A DNA stretch of 39,529 nucleotides from a virus: IMG/VR virus record IMGVR_UViG_3300031758_000192, positions 1 through 39,529 of that record, one strand, 5' to 3'. The translations under genes were made by a program, and so were the position numbers. Under the pieces are notes generated by a model that was given only the letters and a program-made list of their open reading frames with translations, searched no databases and was not told where the DNA came from. Below are positions 31,167 to 39,529 of the stretch, in pieces. Numbering within the stretch: the stretch's first letter is position 1; every line of letters begins with the position of its first letter.

Positions 31167-32786
31167 TTATAGAGAGCCTCCGGTGATTGGGTTTCTCATA
31201 ACAATTTTCAAGACTTTAGTTGGGTCTTTTACCCAAATAGCTGGCATTGTTTGAGACATCATCACACGGTACCCGTTGAATTGTCCAGAAGACTGGAATC
31301 CTTGAGTTCTTCCCATGTAGTCCATAGTACCATTTTGGTACCACCACTTCAATTGGTTATCCCAAGAAAGTTTCAACATAAAGATGTTATCATTAGTGTT
31401 ATCAGTGATATCAAAGATGATAAAGCTATAAGAAGATAATGGGAAACCATCAATGATTGGGTTCTCAATATCATTTGTATGAACATTGTCAAATGCTGGG
31501 TTAAGAACAAACTTAACATTTGCCAAGAACGGAATTACATATGAAGTATAAGCAAATCCAAAGTTCAAGTCCATACCTTTACCAGTGATAGCACCAATAT
31601 CAGCAGCCTGAATTAACAAACCTGATGCGATAGCTTCTTGTCTAATGGCCTCATTAACCATACGCATACCACCCATACCAGTTTGTACAATAAGAGATCT
31701 TTTTGGATCTGGTCCTTGGAACTCAACTTTACCATTGAAGAAGTTATAGATTTCTCCACGGAATAAGTCAAGAGTAAAGTTATTTTTGTTGTATACTCTT
31801 TTGAACGCGTTGTTCAACTGTTGCCAAAGTCCAACAGACAATCTGATATCATCTGGACCATCTTGACGAACTTTACCTCCTTGTCCCCACATTAAGTAAG
31901 TCTCAATGTCAGTTGCAATTTTAGAAAGGTGAGCTGCTTCCATATTTGTCAAGAAAGTTCTAGAAAGATCTCCATTGTCAAATGCTTTTTTAACAGCGTC
32001 TTTACCCATAACTTTAACCATATCCTCTAAAGATGTGATTGATGGGTCTAAGTTATTTTTGTCAAATGTTCTCCAGATCTCAGTTACAGGAACTGTACCA
32101 TCTGCATTCATACCACCTTTGATCATTAAGTCTGCTCTAGAAGAGATAGAATAATGTACGTGAGCTTCAGCACCACCAACAAAGTTATAGTATTCACGGA
32201 ATCCAGCTTGAGTAATGATGTCAGAGAATCTTTCACCATATTCACCTCTTGCTGAACCTTTTCTAAAGAATCTTGTACCATTAGCCAAGAATCTGTTATC
32301 AAGGAATCTGTTGTTATCGTTGTTTACCAACTGTACAGTGTAAACATAACCGTCACCTAAGTTGAGGATATCCTCATCTGTAATGTACATCTCAACCCCA
32401 TTGTATTTGTCATAAGTGATGATATCACCATGTCCAAATTCTCTGCGGCTTAATTTAATTCTGAAGGTACTTCCATCAACACCTTTAAATGTGTTAAGTG
32501 GTTCAATATCCTCAAGAATATATGGAAGATCTGTAGAGACAGGGGTCTGCCACTTATACTCTCCACGAGCATTATCAACCATAATTACATTTTTGCCACC
32601 AAAGCTAGAAAGCTGGTAAAGCGGCATTTCTACTTTTTGAGCCATAGCCCAAAGGTCTACTGGACCTAAATCCATAGGTTCAGCATCTTTTAACATATTC
32701 ACTAAGTGATAAGAGTCTACATGCGATGACGCTTGGTAGGCTGTGTCTCTTAGGAATATCCCATTGTTTAAAATTGGAGTTGCCAT
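31167..32786 (-). CDS. Major capsid protein (HK97-fold type)
   Basis: A 539-residue protein directly after the scaffold-like gene and before a strong terminator, in the standard order portal, scaffold, capsid. G+C-richer codon use and the dedicated terminator point to high expression. Visible features: an extended N-terminus (MATPILNNGIFLRDTAYQAS), then FRIKLSRREFGHGDIITYDK and YVYTVQLVN suggesting the E-loop and early beta strands, a long helix-rich centre (LEDMVKVMGKDAVKKAFD; NMEAAHLSKIATDIETYLMW) that would be the spine region, and a beta-rich C-terminus (GYRVMMSQTMPAIWVKD). It forms the icosahedral shell. The fold is inferred from position, size and expression signs; I saw no diagnostic motif. 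An alternative would be another abundant shell protein, but the 545-residue gene fits that role better. Confidence 0.8.
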   Translation of the reverse strand: MATPILNNGIFLRDTAYQASSHVDSYHLVNMLKDAEPMDLGPVDLWAMAQKVEMPLYQLSSFGGKNVIMVDNARGEYKWQTPVSTDLPYILEDIEPLNTFKGVDGSTFRIKLSRREFGHGDIITYDKYNGVEMYITDEDILNLGDGYVYTVQLVNNDNNRFLDNRFLANGTRFFRKGSARGEYGERFSDIITQAGFREYYNFVGGAEAHVHYSISSRADLMIKGGMNADGTVPVTEIWRTFDKNNLDPSITSLEDMVKVMGKDAVKKAFDNGDLSRTFLTNMEAAHLSKIATDIETYLMWGQGGKVRQDGPDDIRLSVGLWQQLNNAFKRVYNKNNFTLDLFRGEIYNFFNGKVEFQGPDPKRSLIVQTGMGGMRMVNEAIRQEAIASGLLIQAADIGAITGKGMDLNFGFAYTSYVIPFLANVKFVLNPAFDNVHTNDIENPIIDGFPLSSYSFIIFDITDNTNDNIFMLKLSWDNQLKWWYQNGTMDYMGRTQGFQSSGQFNGYRVMMSQTMPAIWVKDPTKVLKIVMRNPITGGSL

Positions 32787-32814
32787 TTTTATATTTGTTT
32801 TTATTGTTACTTAA

Positions 32815-34056
32815 TTAAAATCTCTTGAACATATTATTTCTAGAGATAGTTCTTTGTGGTTTACTTGTTTTTGTTTTAGAATCATATTCTCTATCATCAT
32901 TTACAGAAGAAGTAATTTTTCTAGACTGTTCTGTCTTCAATTGTCTTACAGTTTTTTCTACAGCTTGTTTACCTCCTTGATCTTTAACTTTAGATTTATA
33001 TCCATCTGGATCTGCAAGTAACCAAAGTGCTTCTGCAATAAGATCGTGTCTTGGTTCTACAAACTGATACTTCTCTAATAAGTGCCCAAGTAAGTTAGTA
33101 GGTTTACCAGAAATTGAAGGGTAGTTAGGTTGAACTAATCCTGAGAATAAAATACTTTGAGTTTTTCTATCTAATTTAAGACCTCCTAGTTCGCCAGCAG
33201 ATAGTGTATTGTATACATTATCTTGATAAGCTTTTGCTTGAGCTGCTTGTTGTTCTTTCTTATACTCTTGTTCTGCAAGTTTTCTAGCTACAATTTCTTC
33301 TTGCATTCTATCTAACTTTGGTTTGAACTGGTCAGCTTTTTGTTTAAGTTTCCCCATTTCATGCCAATCTTGAATCTCAGCTTCAATTTCTTCTGCAGTT
33401 CCAAACTGTGTAGCATGTAAGTATTGTCTTGCAATCTCAGCTTGATCATACTCATTGGATGTATCTAGTTCATACATCTCTTCTACTTGCGCAAGAGTTC
33501 TAAACAAACCTTTAAGATCTTGTCCACCATCTGCAACATATTTTGCAGCTACTTGAAGTTCTTCAGGTAATGATTGAAAAAATTCTTTTGGAGTATTCTC
33601 TCTAACTGCATTTTCTCTTTCCTGAAAGTTAGCTTCAAATAGTTCACGGAAATCTTTTGTAGTATATTCCTCTAATGGTTTATCATCATCAAAAGGAATA
33701 AGAGTTCCTTCCTCAATCATTTTTACTGCTAATTCAGCAAGACCTGATTTATCAACTTTTGGTCTTCCTTTATTACCGGCATCTTCTTCCTGAGAAATTA
33801 GATTATCTAACTCAGCTATAGTTTCATTAACTACTTCTTTATTTGCTGCTTCTTCTTTAGAAGCAGGCGTGTCAAGGAACGTGGTGTCTACTGTTTCTTT
33901 AGAAAACATAGACTTTGGTTTCTCTTCTTCTGCTGGTAGCATAACACTGTCAGCTCCTGGCATTCCAAAGATCTCATCAATGTTTACATCTGCTTGACCT
34001 ACCGTTGTAGAATCTTGCACTTGATTCTCATCAAGATTTTTTTCTAATTCTTCCAT
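32815..34056 (-). CDS. Scaffold-like acidic coiled-coil protein
   Basis: A 413-residue protein between portal and capsid genes. The first 140 residues are strongly acidic and disordered-looking (EELEKNLDENQVQD; AELDNLISQEEDAG). The middle is helical and acidic (SLPEELQVAAKYVADGG; EIEAEIQDWHEMGKLKQK), followed by a coiled coil (about 245-285: DRMQEEIVARKLAEQEYKKE). The C-terminus is basic (KTVRQLKTEQSRK; RTISRNNMFKRF). An acidic helical body with a basic C-terminal end that binds the coat protein is the usual form of a scaffolding protein. It would act inside the procapsid and leave before or during packaging. No protease motif is seen in it. Inferred from composition and gene order. Confidence 0.7.
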   Translation of the reverse strand: MEELEKNLDENQVQDSTTVGQADVNIDEIFGMPGADSVMLPAEEEKPKSMFSKETVDTTFLDTPASKEEAANKEVVNETIAELDNLISQEEDAGNKGRPKVDKSGLAELAVKMIEEGTLIPFDDDKPLEEYTTKDFRELFEANFQERENAVRENTPKEFFQSLPEELQVAAKYVADGGQDLKGLFRTLAQVEEMYELDTSNEYDQAEIARQYLHATQFGTAEEIEAEIQDWHEMGKLKQKADQFKPKLDRMQEEIVARKLAEQEYKKEQQAAQAKAYQDNVYNTLSAGELGGLKLDRKTQSILFSGLVQPNYPSISGKPTNLLGHLLEKYQFVEPRHDLIAEALWLLADPDGYKSKVKDQGGKQAVEKTVRQLKTEQSRKITSSVNDDREYDSKTKTSKPQRTISRNNMFKRF

Positions 34057-34069
34057 GTTTGTTGGTTTT
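34057..34069 (-). promoter_or_regulatory. ACCAACAAA-type leader, no Shine-Dalgarno
   Basis: The minus strand before the ATG at 34056 reads AAAACCAACAAAC. It matches the leader at 31094-31107 and has no Shine-Dalgarno. The rest of this 90-base spacer (to 34146) holds an A8T6 tract at 34115-34128 and a weak 5-bp stem near the portal stop, perhaps a poor terminator. Confidence 0.3.
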
Positions 34070-34146
34070 GTTTATAATTTAATATAAGCAATAAACTTCA
34101 AAAATTTATATGATAAAAAATTTTTTTTCAGACTATATAGCTAAGT

Positions 34147-36888
34147 CTATTTTTTATTATTCTTATTATCATATTTGTTTTTGTTTTCCTGTGCAATTTG
34201 CAACTGTTTATCTGCTATATCTCTCTGCGCTTGGATTTTTTCTCTTTCAATTTGAGATTTTTGAGATTCAATAGACATTCTATTTACTTCTTTTTCTCTT
34301 TGCAAATCTGTTTGTTGTTGGTATTGTTCACTTGATCTAATCTCTTTCATGGCATCATTATAGTCTGACATCATGTTTTGATTAACATCAGACATAGAAC
34401 CATAACCAGCAGCTCTAATTTCGGCAACTAAGATATCTCTTTGTCTATCTTTTTCTTTCTCAGCAGCTTGTGCATCAATCTTCATTTGCTCAATCTCTTG
34501 TTGTTTTTGAAGTTGTTCTTGTTGCATTTGCTGTTGACTTTGCATTTCTTGTTGTTTCTGAGCTTGTTGTTTTTGATCAGATGCTTTAAGTACTGTATTA
34601 ACTTCAGCAATTGACTCAGATTGCATAATCTTACCAAGATCGTAAATAGATGCTCCTGTAGTATTATTCTGAATTGCCATTTGTTTTAATTGCTCAAGAA
34701 TAGATCTATGATTTGCAGTTGTACTACAGAAGATATTAAGATCTCTCATTAAAAGATCTGTACCATTAATTTCAAAATTAACTTTCTCATCTGCTCCTGT
34801 GATATATGTTAATCTTGTAGATGGTTTAGTAGAGTTATAATATTGAGCTAAATCAGTTCTCATCTGATGTACTCTTGGCATTAAGTAATCACAGTGCTGA
34901 ATAAAGAATATTTCAGTTTGCGCATAAGATGCTGCAACAGCTTGCTCTACTCCTGTAGCGGTTTGCTGTGATAACTGTTGCCCCATTCTTTGTGGATTAA
35001 CCCCAATTACTTCATATGCTTGTTGTTTAAAGTAATTAGCAAGCTGAATCCTGGACATTAATCTATTTGTTTGTTCTAGATCAAGTTTCTGGAAATGAGA
35101 AAAGTTTAATGCATTCTCTGTATTTGTAATAGATGTATCAAGAGGTAGCATTTGGAAATTCTTCATTGCTACATAAGCCTTAGCATAATTACCTTTACCC
35201 CAATCTTCACCTAATGAGTGCCTAGGTAAAGAGTTTTGATCTAACATAATAACAGTACCAAGTTCATCTACTAAGATATCTGCAATCTGATTATTTACAA
35301 TGTTATATCCAATCTGGTATGGTTTCATTAAATCTATTAGTGCTGTAGACTTTGTATTTCTATCTGAGAATACAGAACCCTCTACAGGAAGTTTACATCC
35401 ATATAAACTTTGATCTCCTTTAAATTGAAACTTTAATGGTCCAATTTTATTTTTTTGGATACCGATATATATAGGAGAGAACCCACCTGGATTATTCATA
35501 CCCCAGAATGAAGGAATGTTTGGTCCAATTTTAATTCCTCCCCATACTTCATTAATCCAAATCCAATCAATGTGTTCTCCAAATACTAAATTATCTTTTG
35601 TTTTATTATTAAATAATCTAGTATCATATATTGGTTTATCAATTACTTTGTAGTCTTCAGTAACAATCTCATTAGTTACTTCACCTTCTTCTGTAATCTT
35701 AGTAAGGTGACCAACTTTTCTTTGAGACTTCCAATATGCTTGAGTTACTCTAAGTAAGTATGCAGTACCTTGGTCAAAGTAATCTTCTCCTTGTGATAAT
35801 ATCTGGTTTATAATATCACCGCCATCCATAATAGAATTGGCTCTAGCAGTAGTATATTGTCTATATGCAAGAGATGGCATATTGACATTCCATTCATGTG
35901 ATTTAGTTCCATCATAATATGTACCATCATTTTGATATCCTCCAACAATATAACCACCAGATCTAATTGGATAAATAGCCTCACAAGCTTTTAACTGTTC
36001 TTCAGTCATAATGTAACCATACTTATCTATTACATCTGATACAGTTAACATATCTATCTTACCTACCCAGTTACCTTGAGATATATATCTTACATCCGGA
36101 GACTTGTGATAGAAAGTAACTACAGGATTCCAGAGCTCTACTTCATAGTCATCTTCCATCATATGGAAATGCCAGAATTCTCTATCTGTGATAAGCATGT
36201 CTCTAAAGCCTCTTTCTTCTAGCTCATCCATTTTAAATCTTTCTACATCCACTTTATGCTGATGTGAAGCCCATTGCTCTACCATAGATCTATAATCCTT
36301 TTTAAAGAATTGCTCTATTTCAGGAAGACTTTTTAATTGTTCTGGATTTAATTGTTGTTGAGCTTCTTCTGATTGAGGATCTAATCCTTGTTCTATAAGA
36401 GCTGCTGAAATTTTAACTTGTGCTTGAGACATCAAAGTGTCTTCTACCATTTTTCTTTTTTGCTCAAGCATTTCATTATATGAATACTCATCAATGGTTT
36501 TGTATGTAAGCTTTGTTGATCTTTTAGCAAATTCAGCTACTAAGACATTAATAACATTTGGAATAATTGGATAGAACTTTAACTCTAATGCTGATGCTTC
36601 TTCTCTAGTTAATAATTCTACTATATCTTTATATTCATTATCTTCTTCAATTATATAATCAGATCTATCAATAATACCTTTTGCAAGCTTATAGTTTTTC
36701 ATTAGTCTTCTTGCATTTCTTCTGATTTGCTTAAGACCATTCCATTCTAACCAGTCTAAGTTCCAAGCAGCCCATTCTGGATCTTTATCTTTTTTAGATA
36801 AAAACTGCAAAGGTTGGGTAATACTACCCATTCTATTCTGCTCTACTTTAGCACCTTTTTTTAACTGTAATGCGTTATATACTTGCAT
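34147..36888 (-). CDS. Portal protein with long Q/E/K coiled-coil C-terminus
   Basis: A 913-residue protein immediately downstream of the large terminase (two-base gap). Residues about 35-80 (EWAAWNLDWLEWNGLKQIRR; LAKGIIDRSDY) and the body through about 720 have the mixed helix/strand pattern of portal subunits, with DILVDELGTVIMLDQN and a QRMGQQLSQQTATGVEQAV segment near the crown. The portal dodecamer sits at one vertex, takes DNA from the terminase and later bears the tail connectors. The last 160 residues are an extreme Q/E/K/A-rich coiled coil (QKQQEMQSQQQMQQEQLQ), longer than needed for the fold, perhaps a barrel entering the head or a site for the scaffold. The identification follows size, order and crAss-like layout. 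Confidence 0.85.
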   Translation of the reverse strand: MQVYNALQLKKGAKVEQNRMGSITQPLQFLSKKDKDPEWAAWNLDWLEWNGLKQIRRNARRLMKNYKLAKGIIDRSDYIIEEDNEYKDIVELLTREEASALELKFYPIIPNVINVLVAEFAKRSTKLTYKTIDEYSYNEMLEQKRKMVEDTLMSQAQVKISAALIEQGLDPQSEEAQQQLNPEQLKSLPEIEQFFKKDYRSMVEQWASHQHKVDVERFKMDELEERGFRDMLITDREFWHFHMMEDDYEVELWNPVVTFYHKSPDVRYISQGNWVGKIDMLTVSDVIDKYGYIMTEEQLKACEAIYPIRSGGYIVGGYQNDGTYYDGTKSHEWNVNMPSLAYRQYTTARANSIMDGGDIINQILSQGEDYFDQGTAYLLRVTQAYWKSQRKVGHLTKITEEGEVTNEIVTEDYKVIDKPIYDTRLFNNKTKDNLVFGEHIDWIWINEVWGGIKIGPNIPSFWGMNNPGGFSPIYIGIQKNKIGPLKFQFKGDQSLYGCKLPVEGSVFSDRNTKSTALIDLMKPYQIGYNIVNNQIADILVDELGTVIMLDQNSLPRHSLGEDWGKGNYAKAYVAMKNFQMLPLDTSITNTENALNFSHFQKLDLEQTNRLMSRIQLANYFKQQAYEVIGVNPQRMGQQLSQQTATGVEQAVAASYAQTEIFFIQHCDYLMPRVHQMRTDLAQYYNSTKPSTRLTYITGADEKVNFEINGTDLLMRDLNIFCSTTANHRSILEQLKQMAIQNNTTGASIYDLGKIMQSESIAEVNTVLKASDQKQQAQKQQEMQSQQQMQQEQLQKQQEIEQMKIDAQAAEKEKDRQRDILVAEIRAAGYGSMSDVNQNMMSDYNDAMKEIRSSEQYQQQTDLQREKEVNRMSIESQKSQIEREKIQAQRDIADKQLQIAQENKNKYDNKNNKK

Positions 36889-36890
36889 AG

Positions 36891-39092
36891 TTATTTTATA
36901 TTTTTAAATGGGGATTTTTTAAACACTGACCCATTTGTTAATCCACGGTTGCTGCCCATATGCCTAAATGGACTACTATTTAATTTAAACATTTTTTCTG
37001 ACTTTTGCAAGTTTTTAGCTGCATCATCCATGATTGTTCTTTTAGCATATCCTCTATTTGATTGCTGAATCCTCATAAATGCAACTAAAGCAGTAAATGC
37101 TACAAGTCTATCCACGTTGAGTCCTTCTACATATTCTTGCATCTCTTTGATTAACATGGGATCTGGAATTCTTTCTATTCCATATTTAGTTCTTACTATT
37201 GTTCCATCTGGTTTTGTTTCTGTATCTAGCTCTTCTTTGCAATACTCAATAACATAACTAAGCATGTGAGCTTTAAATAAGTTACCCGTGTTTCTCCAAC
37301 CATACTCCTGATAAACGTTAGTATTTGCACCAAGATCTTTAAGGAACATAATCTGTCCTTTTGGTACAAGATATCTTTGTTTCTTTCTAGATATCATGTA
37401 TTGAATAAAAAGAGATATGTTACTTTCTATTAATGCCCAAGCATTATACCATTCTATTATTAGTTCTAATCTTTGATGAGTTTTATTAATATCATCAAAC
37501 CTACCGCACCATGCTGCAACTATTTTATCTTGTTCTAGATAAGTCTCTGTTTCTACGCCAGTTACCTTAGTTACTTCAACTGGAGCTTTCATTACATAAA
37601 TAGAACACAGTGATTCTGAGGTAGTTGTCTTACCTTCTGACACGGGGTCAATAGATGCATAATACTGACCAAAGGTTGGATCTTTAATTGGTCTTTCCCA
37701 AACTACTAATGTTCCTGTTTTATCTTCTAGTTTTTTAGATACAGGAAACTCCATAATTGGGAGTTTAGTTGTTTCTCTTACAGCAGGTTTACCATTCTCA
37801 TCATAGAATATATCTAAGAATTCATATGCATATTCCTTCTCTTCTATTCTTCTTCTTTGTGCTGCTACTAAATGTGGAGGGAATACAGATACTGATCTAT
37901 GTGCAAATGCCTCTTCAATATTTCTAGGGTGCTGAGATATCCTTAACTGGTAATCTTCTGGAGATAATTCTTTCTTCCATTTTTCAAATTGTTCTTCCAG
38001 GGCAATCAAAGCTTCTTCTACTTGTGAATTACCATATTGGTCTATATGTGGTGGCATAGACCATTGCTCAGGAATAAACAAACCTGAGAGACCTTCTGTT
38101 CCTTTACTGTCTATTAAATTAGTTTCTACAGCATAAATATCTTTTGAAGTAGGATTCAGGATCATATCCTTAAGAGGGTTACACTGAGATAAATCCCCTA
38201 CTGAGCCTGCAGCTATAAACATACCTGTAGTAATTAAACCAGATCTCATTGCTGGTCTCATATACTCATATGTCTGATCCATCTTAGGAGCAATACCTGC
38301 CTCCTCATGGAAAAAGAACTTTACCGGACCCCCTACACCATTTGTTGGATCTTTCTCAAATGACATACCTTGCATAGTACCTTTGAGACCAACCTCATTC
38401 TTTCTATCTCCTTTTCTAACTTCTATCTTCTGTTGCCACATCATTACCTTGTGTGGAGTCATTGGTCTATACCAAGCAGTATGTTCATTTAAGAATGCAG
38501 CATATTCATCTAAGAATTTCCAAGAGCCTTTCTCATTTATATAGTCTTTAAGACTTGCTCCTATCTTTAATGTGACCCCAGACTCAAACCATATCTGGTT
38601 TAAAAGCTTAGCCATATGAAAGTAAGAGGAAGCTATCTGACGTTTCTTAAGAATAGCTACATGCTTGTAGTTGAGTTCTGCCAATAGTTCATAGAGGGCC
38701 ATGTGATACTGTGCATCCCGTATTTTGGCAAAGTCAAAAATTTGCTGTTCTTTATCAAATATTGGTAGGAAGTTAAGCCACATGTAATAGTCTCTAGTAA
38801 GGTACCATATGTTGTCTTCTGATTTATAGATAACTCCTCTCCTACATCTGAGTTTTTGTTCATCCCAGTAATTGATAAAATCTTTGGATTTAAATGGAGA
38901 GTCGCAGTAATATCCGTCTTGTCTGAACTTTCTGGATTCAGCATTAAATAATAAGCTAGTTTCATCAAAGTTATATTTACCTGGTTCTTTAAATAAGTCT
39001 CTTAAAAACTTGGCAAACTCTTCTCTTGAAGAAAAGTCTGTAACAGTCCAAGTTCCATTATCATAAGTTGGTATGTTTTCAAATATCTCCAT
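36891..39092 (-). CDS. terL: Terminase large subunit (packaging ATPase and nuclease)
   Basis: A 733-residue DNA-packaging motor. The ATPase region has KKRQIASSYF (about 149-158) in the Walker A position. It lacks the GK(S/T) form but resembles the KARQ-x-G-x-ST variant common in phage terminases. Walker B-like KFFFHEEAG (about 258-266) keeps the catalytic Glu but has His for Asp. The coupling segment FIAAGSVGD is near 292-300. The RNase H-like nuclease follows: YYASIDP with D482, ALIESN with E556 and LNVDRLVAFTALV with D661, the usual acidic trio. Length is normal. The ATG overlaps the stop of the upstream gene (TAATG). It acts at the portal, pumping and cutting concatemeric DNA. Confident assignment; the motif variants are worth checking. 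Confidence 0.95.
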   Translation of the reverse strand: MEIFENIPTYDNGTWTVTDFSSREEFAKFLRDLFKEPGKYNFDETSLLFNAESRKFRQDGYYCDSPFKSKDFINYWDEQKLRCRRGVIYKSEDNIWYLTRDYYMWLNFLPIFDKEQQIFDFAKIRDAQYHMALYELLAELNYKHVAILKKRQIASSYFHMAKLLNQIWFESGVTLKIGASLKDYINEKGSWKFLDEYAAFLNEHTAWYRPMTPHKVMMWQQKIEVRKGDRKNEVGLKGTMQGMSFEKDPTNGVGGPVKFFFHEEAGIAPKMDQTYEYMRPAMRSGLITTGMFIAAGSVGDLSQCNPLKDMILNPTSKDIYAVETNLIDSKGTEGLSGLFIPEQWSMPPHIDQYGNSQVEEALIALEEQFEKWKKELSPEDYQLRISQHPRNIEEAFAHRSVSVFPPHLVAAQRRRIEEKEYAYEFLDIFYDENGKPAVRETTKLPIMEFPVSKKLEDKTGTLVVWERPIKDPTFGQYYASIDPVSEGKTTTSESLCSIYVMKAPVEVTKVTGVETETYLEQDKIVAAWCGRFDDINKTHQRLELIIEWYNAWALIESNISLFIQYMISRKKQRYLVPKGQIMFLKDLGANTNVYQEYGWRNTGNLFKAHMLSYVIEYCKEELDTETKPDGTIVRTKYGIERIPDPMLIKEMQEYVEGLNVDRLVAFTALVAFMRIQQSNRGYAKRTIMDDAAKNLQKSEKMFKLNSSPFRHMGSNRGLTNGSVFKKSPFKNIK

Positions 39093-39529
39093 TACTGATC
39101 ATATGCCATTCCAATACCACCTCTTACTCTACTAGATTGTTCTTCTTGTAGATCTTTATAAGCTCCTTTGAAAGATGCTCTAATTGCCTCATAGTTTTTA
39201 GCAGCATTTACTAAAGCAGTAATATTACCATCACGCCCGTGTGTAATAGGTGTAGTTTCCATATATCTACCTAATCTATCTAACATGGATGCAATTCCTT
39301 TGTATGCTCTGGATGTAGGAGTCTCATACATTCTCTGGCAGAACTGCAGTGCTATGTATATATCTTCATCTTCAGTAGAGAAGTCTGCTTCTATTTGATC
39401 TAGAATTAAAGACTCTTTATCTAAATCCGGAGTATAAAAGAATGGATTTAAATCTGGATTAGGACAAGTCATATAGAATAAGTACTGATATATCTTGATA
39501 TAGTTATCAGGATAGTTATCCATAACCAT
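39092..39529 (-). CDS. Protein upstream of TerL, possible small terminase subunit; may be cut by window edge
   Basis: A 145-codon frame ends with the stop at 39094-39092, which overlaps the TerL ATG. It begins with an ATG in the very last three bases of the window (39529-39527), so the true N-terminus may lie outside, or start at the third codon (MVMDN). It is mostly helical and acidic: IYQYLFYMTCPNPDLNPFFY, then LDQIEADFSTEDEDIYIALQFC, a helix-turn region (SRAYKGIASMLDRLGRYM) and a C-terminal helix (ITALVNAAKNYEAIRASFKG). The position directly before TerL and the size suit a small terminase subunit that recognises DNA, but I see no clear helix-turn-helix. An alternative is a packaging accessory protein. 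Confidence 0.55.
   Translation of the reverse strand: MVMDNYPDNYIKIYQYLFYMTCPNPDLNPFFYTPDLDKESLILDQIEADFSTEDEDIYIALQFCQRMYETPTSRAYKGIASMLDRLGRYMETTPITHGRDGNITALVNAAKNYEAIRASFKGAYKDLQEEQSSRVRGGIGMAYDQ

Noticed and set aside
34115-34149. Possible terminator after the portal gene
   Set aside because: Only a 5-bp stem and an A8T6 tract; too weak to call as a terminator in so AT-rich a spacer.
34170-34620. Q/E/K-rich DNA repeat suspected in the portal C-terminus
   Set aside because: The repetition is at the amino-acid level (coiled coil) and the codons vary, so it is not a DNA tandem repeat.
38657-38968. A 103-codon minus-strand open frame inside the terminase gene
   Set aside because: Overlaps a strongly supported terL in another frame, and the product has no recognisable features.
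1-39529. Stop-codon reassignment, as in some crAss-like phages
   Set aside because: Long genes end cleanly at TAA, TAG or TGA and no gene needs an internal stop to be read through.
1-39529. CRISPR arrays, tRNA genes, insertion sequences and att sites
   Set aside because: No regularly spaced repeats, no cloverleaf-like gene, no transposase or integrase and no flanking repeats were seen; spacers are too short to hold them.

Overview
The window is the virion-structure and DNA-packaging half of an AT-rich tailed bacteriophage genome. Every supportable gene lies on the minus strand, so it is read from position 39529 down to 1. The packing is phage-like: stop and start codons often overlap (TAATG or ATGA), and no stretch over 300 bases lacks a gene. 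No tRNA, integrase, replication gene, RNA polymerase or reverse transcriptase was recognised. Start codons have A-rich leaders with no Shine-Dalgarno sequence, which is typical of Bacteroidota and their phages. This and the gene order (TerL, portal, scaffold, major capsid protein, connector proteins, large gp10-like tail protein, giant virion proteins) suggest a short-tailed phage of the crAss-like type, or a relative, infecting a Bacteroidota host. That placement is inference; no search was run.

Layout in transcription order. (1) Packaging and head, 39529-30068: a possible small terminase subunit running to the window edge, the large terminase, the portal with a long Q/E/K-rich coiled-coil tail, an acidic scaffold-like protein, the major capsid protein with a hairpin terminator, and an uncharacterised 341-residue protein. 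(2) A run of short, very lysine-rich proteins, 30055-27334, several with KKGG-type motifs and one with an EF-hand-like loop. (3) Neck and accessory virion proteins, 27331-23651: a connector candidate, a Dps/ferritin-like protein, an abundant-looking 545-residue structural protein with its own terminator, a 189-residue conserved protein and a 49-residue cysteine-rich protein. (4) Appendages, 23651-18267: a cysteine-rich repeat protein, a fibre-like protein, and a second fibre-like protein ending in a C-type-lectin/DUF1566-like domain that looks like the variable repeat of a diversity-generating retroelement (DGR). A 9-bp GC-rich hairpin follows it. (5) Tail stub and giant virion proteins, 18150-1: three small tail or connector proteins, an 1836-residue gp10/muzzle-like protein, a 2789-residue multidomain protein, and the start of another GG-motif-rich protein that runs off the left edge.

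The most striking features are the DGR-type target domain, whose template and reverse transcriptase must lie outside the window, and the 2789-residue protein. The latter holds three HExxH zinc-metallopeptidase motifs, duplicated modules, a ParB-like segment and a beta-barrel-like segment. A short aromatic/Met/Lys-x-GG motif also recurs in this protein, in its downstream neighbour and in the small basic head-module proteins. There is no recognisable tape measure, sheath or prohead protease, which fits a short-tailed virion and leaves open how the head matures.
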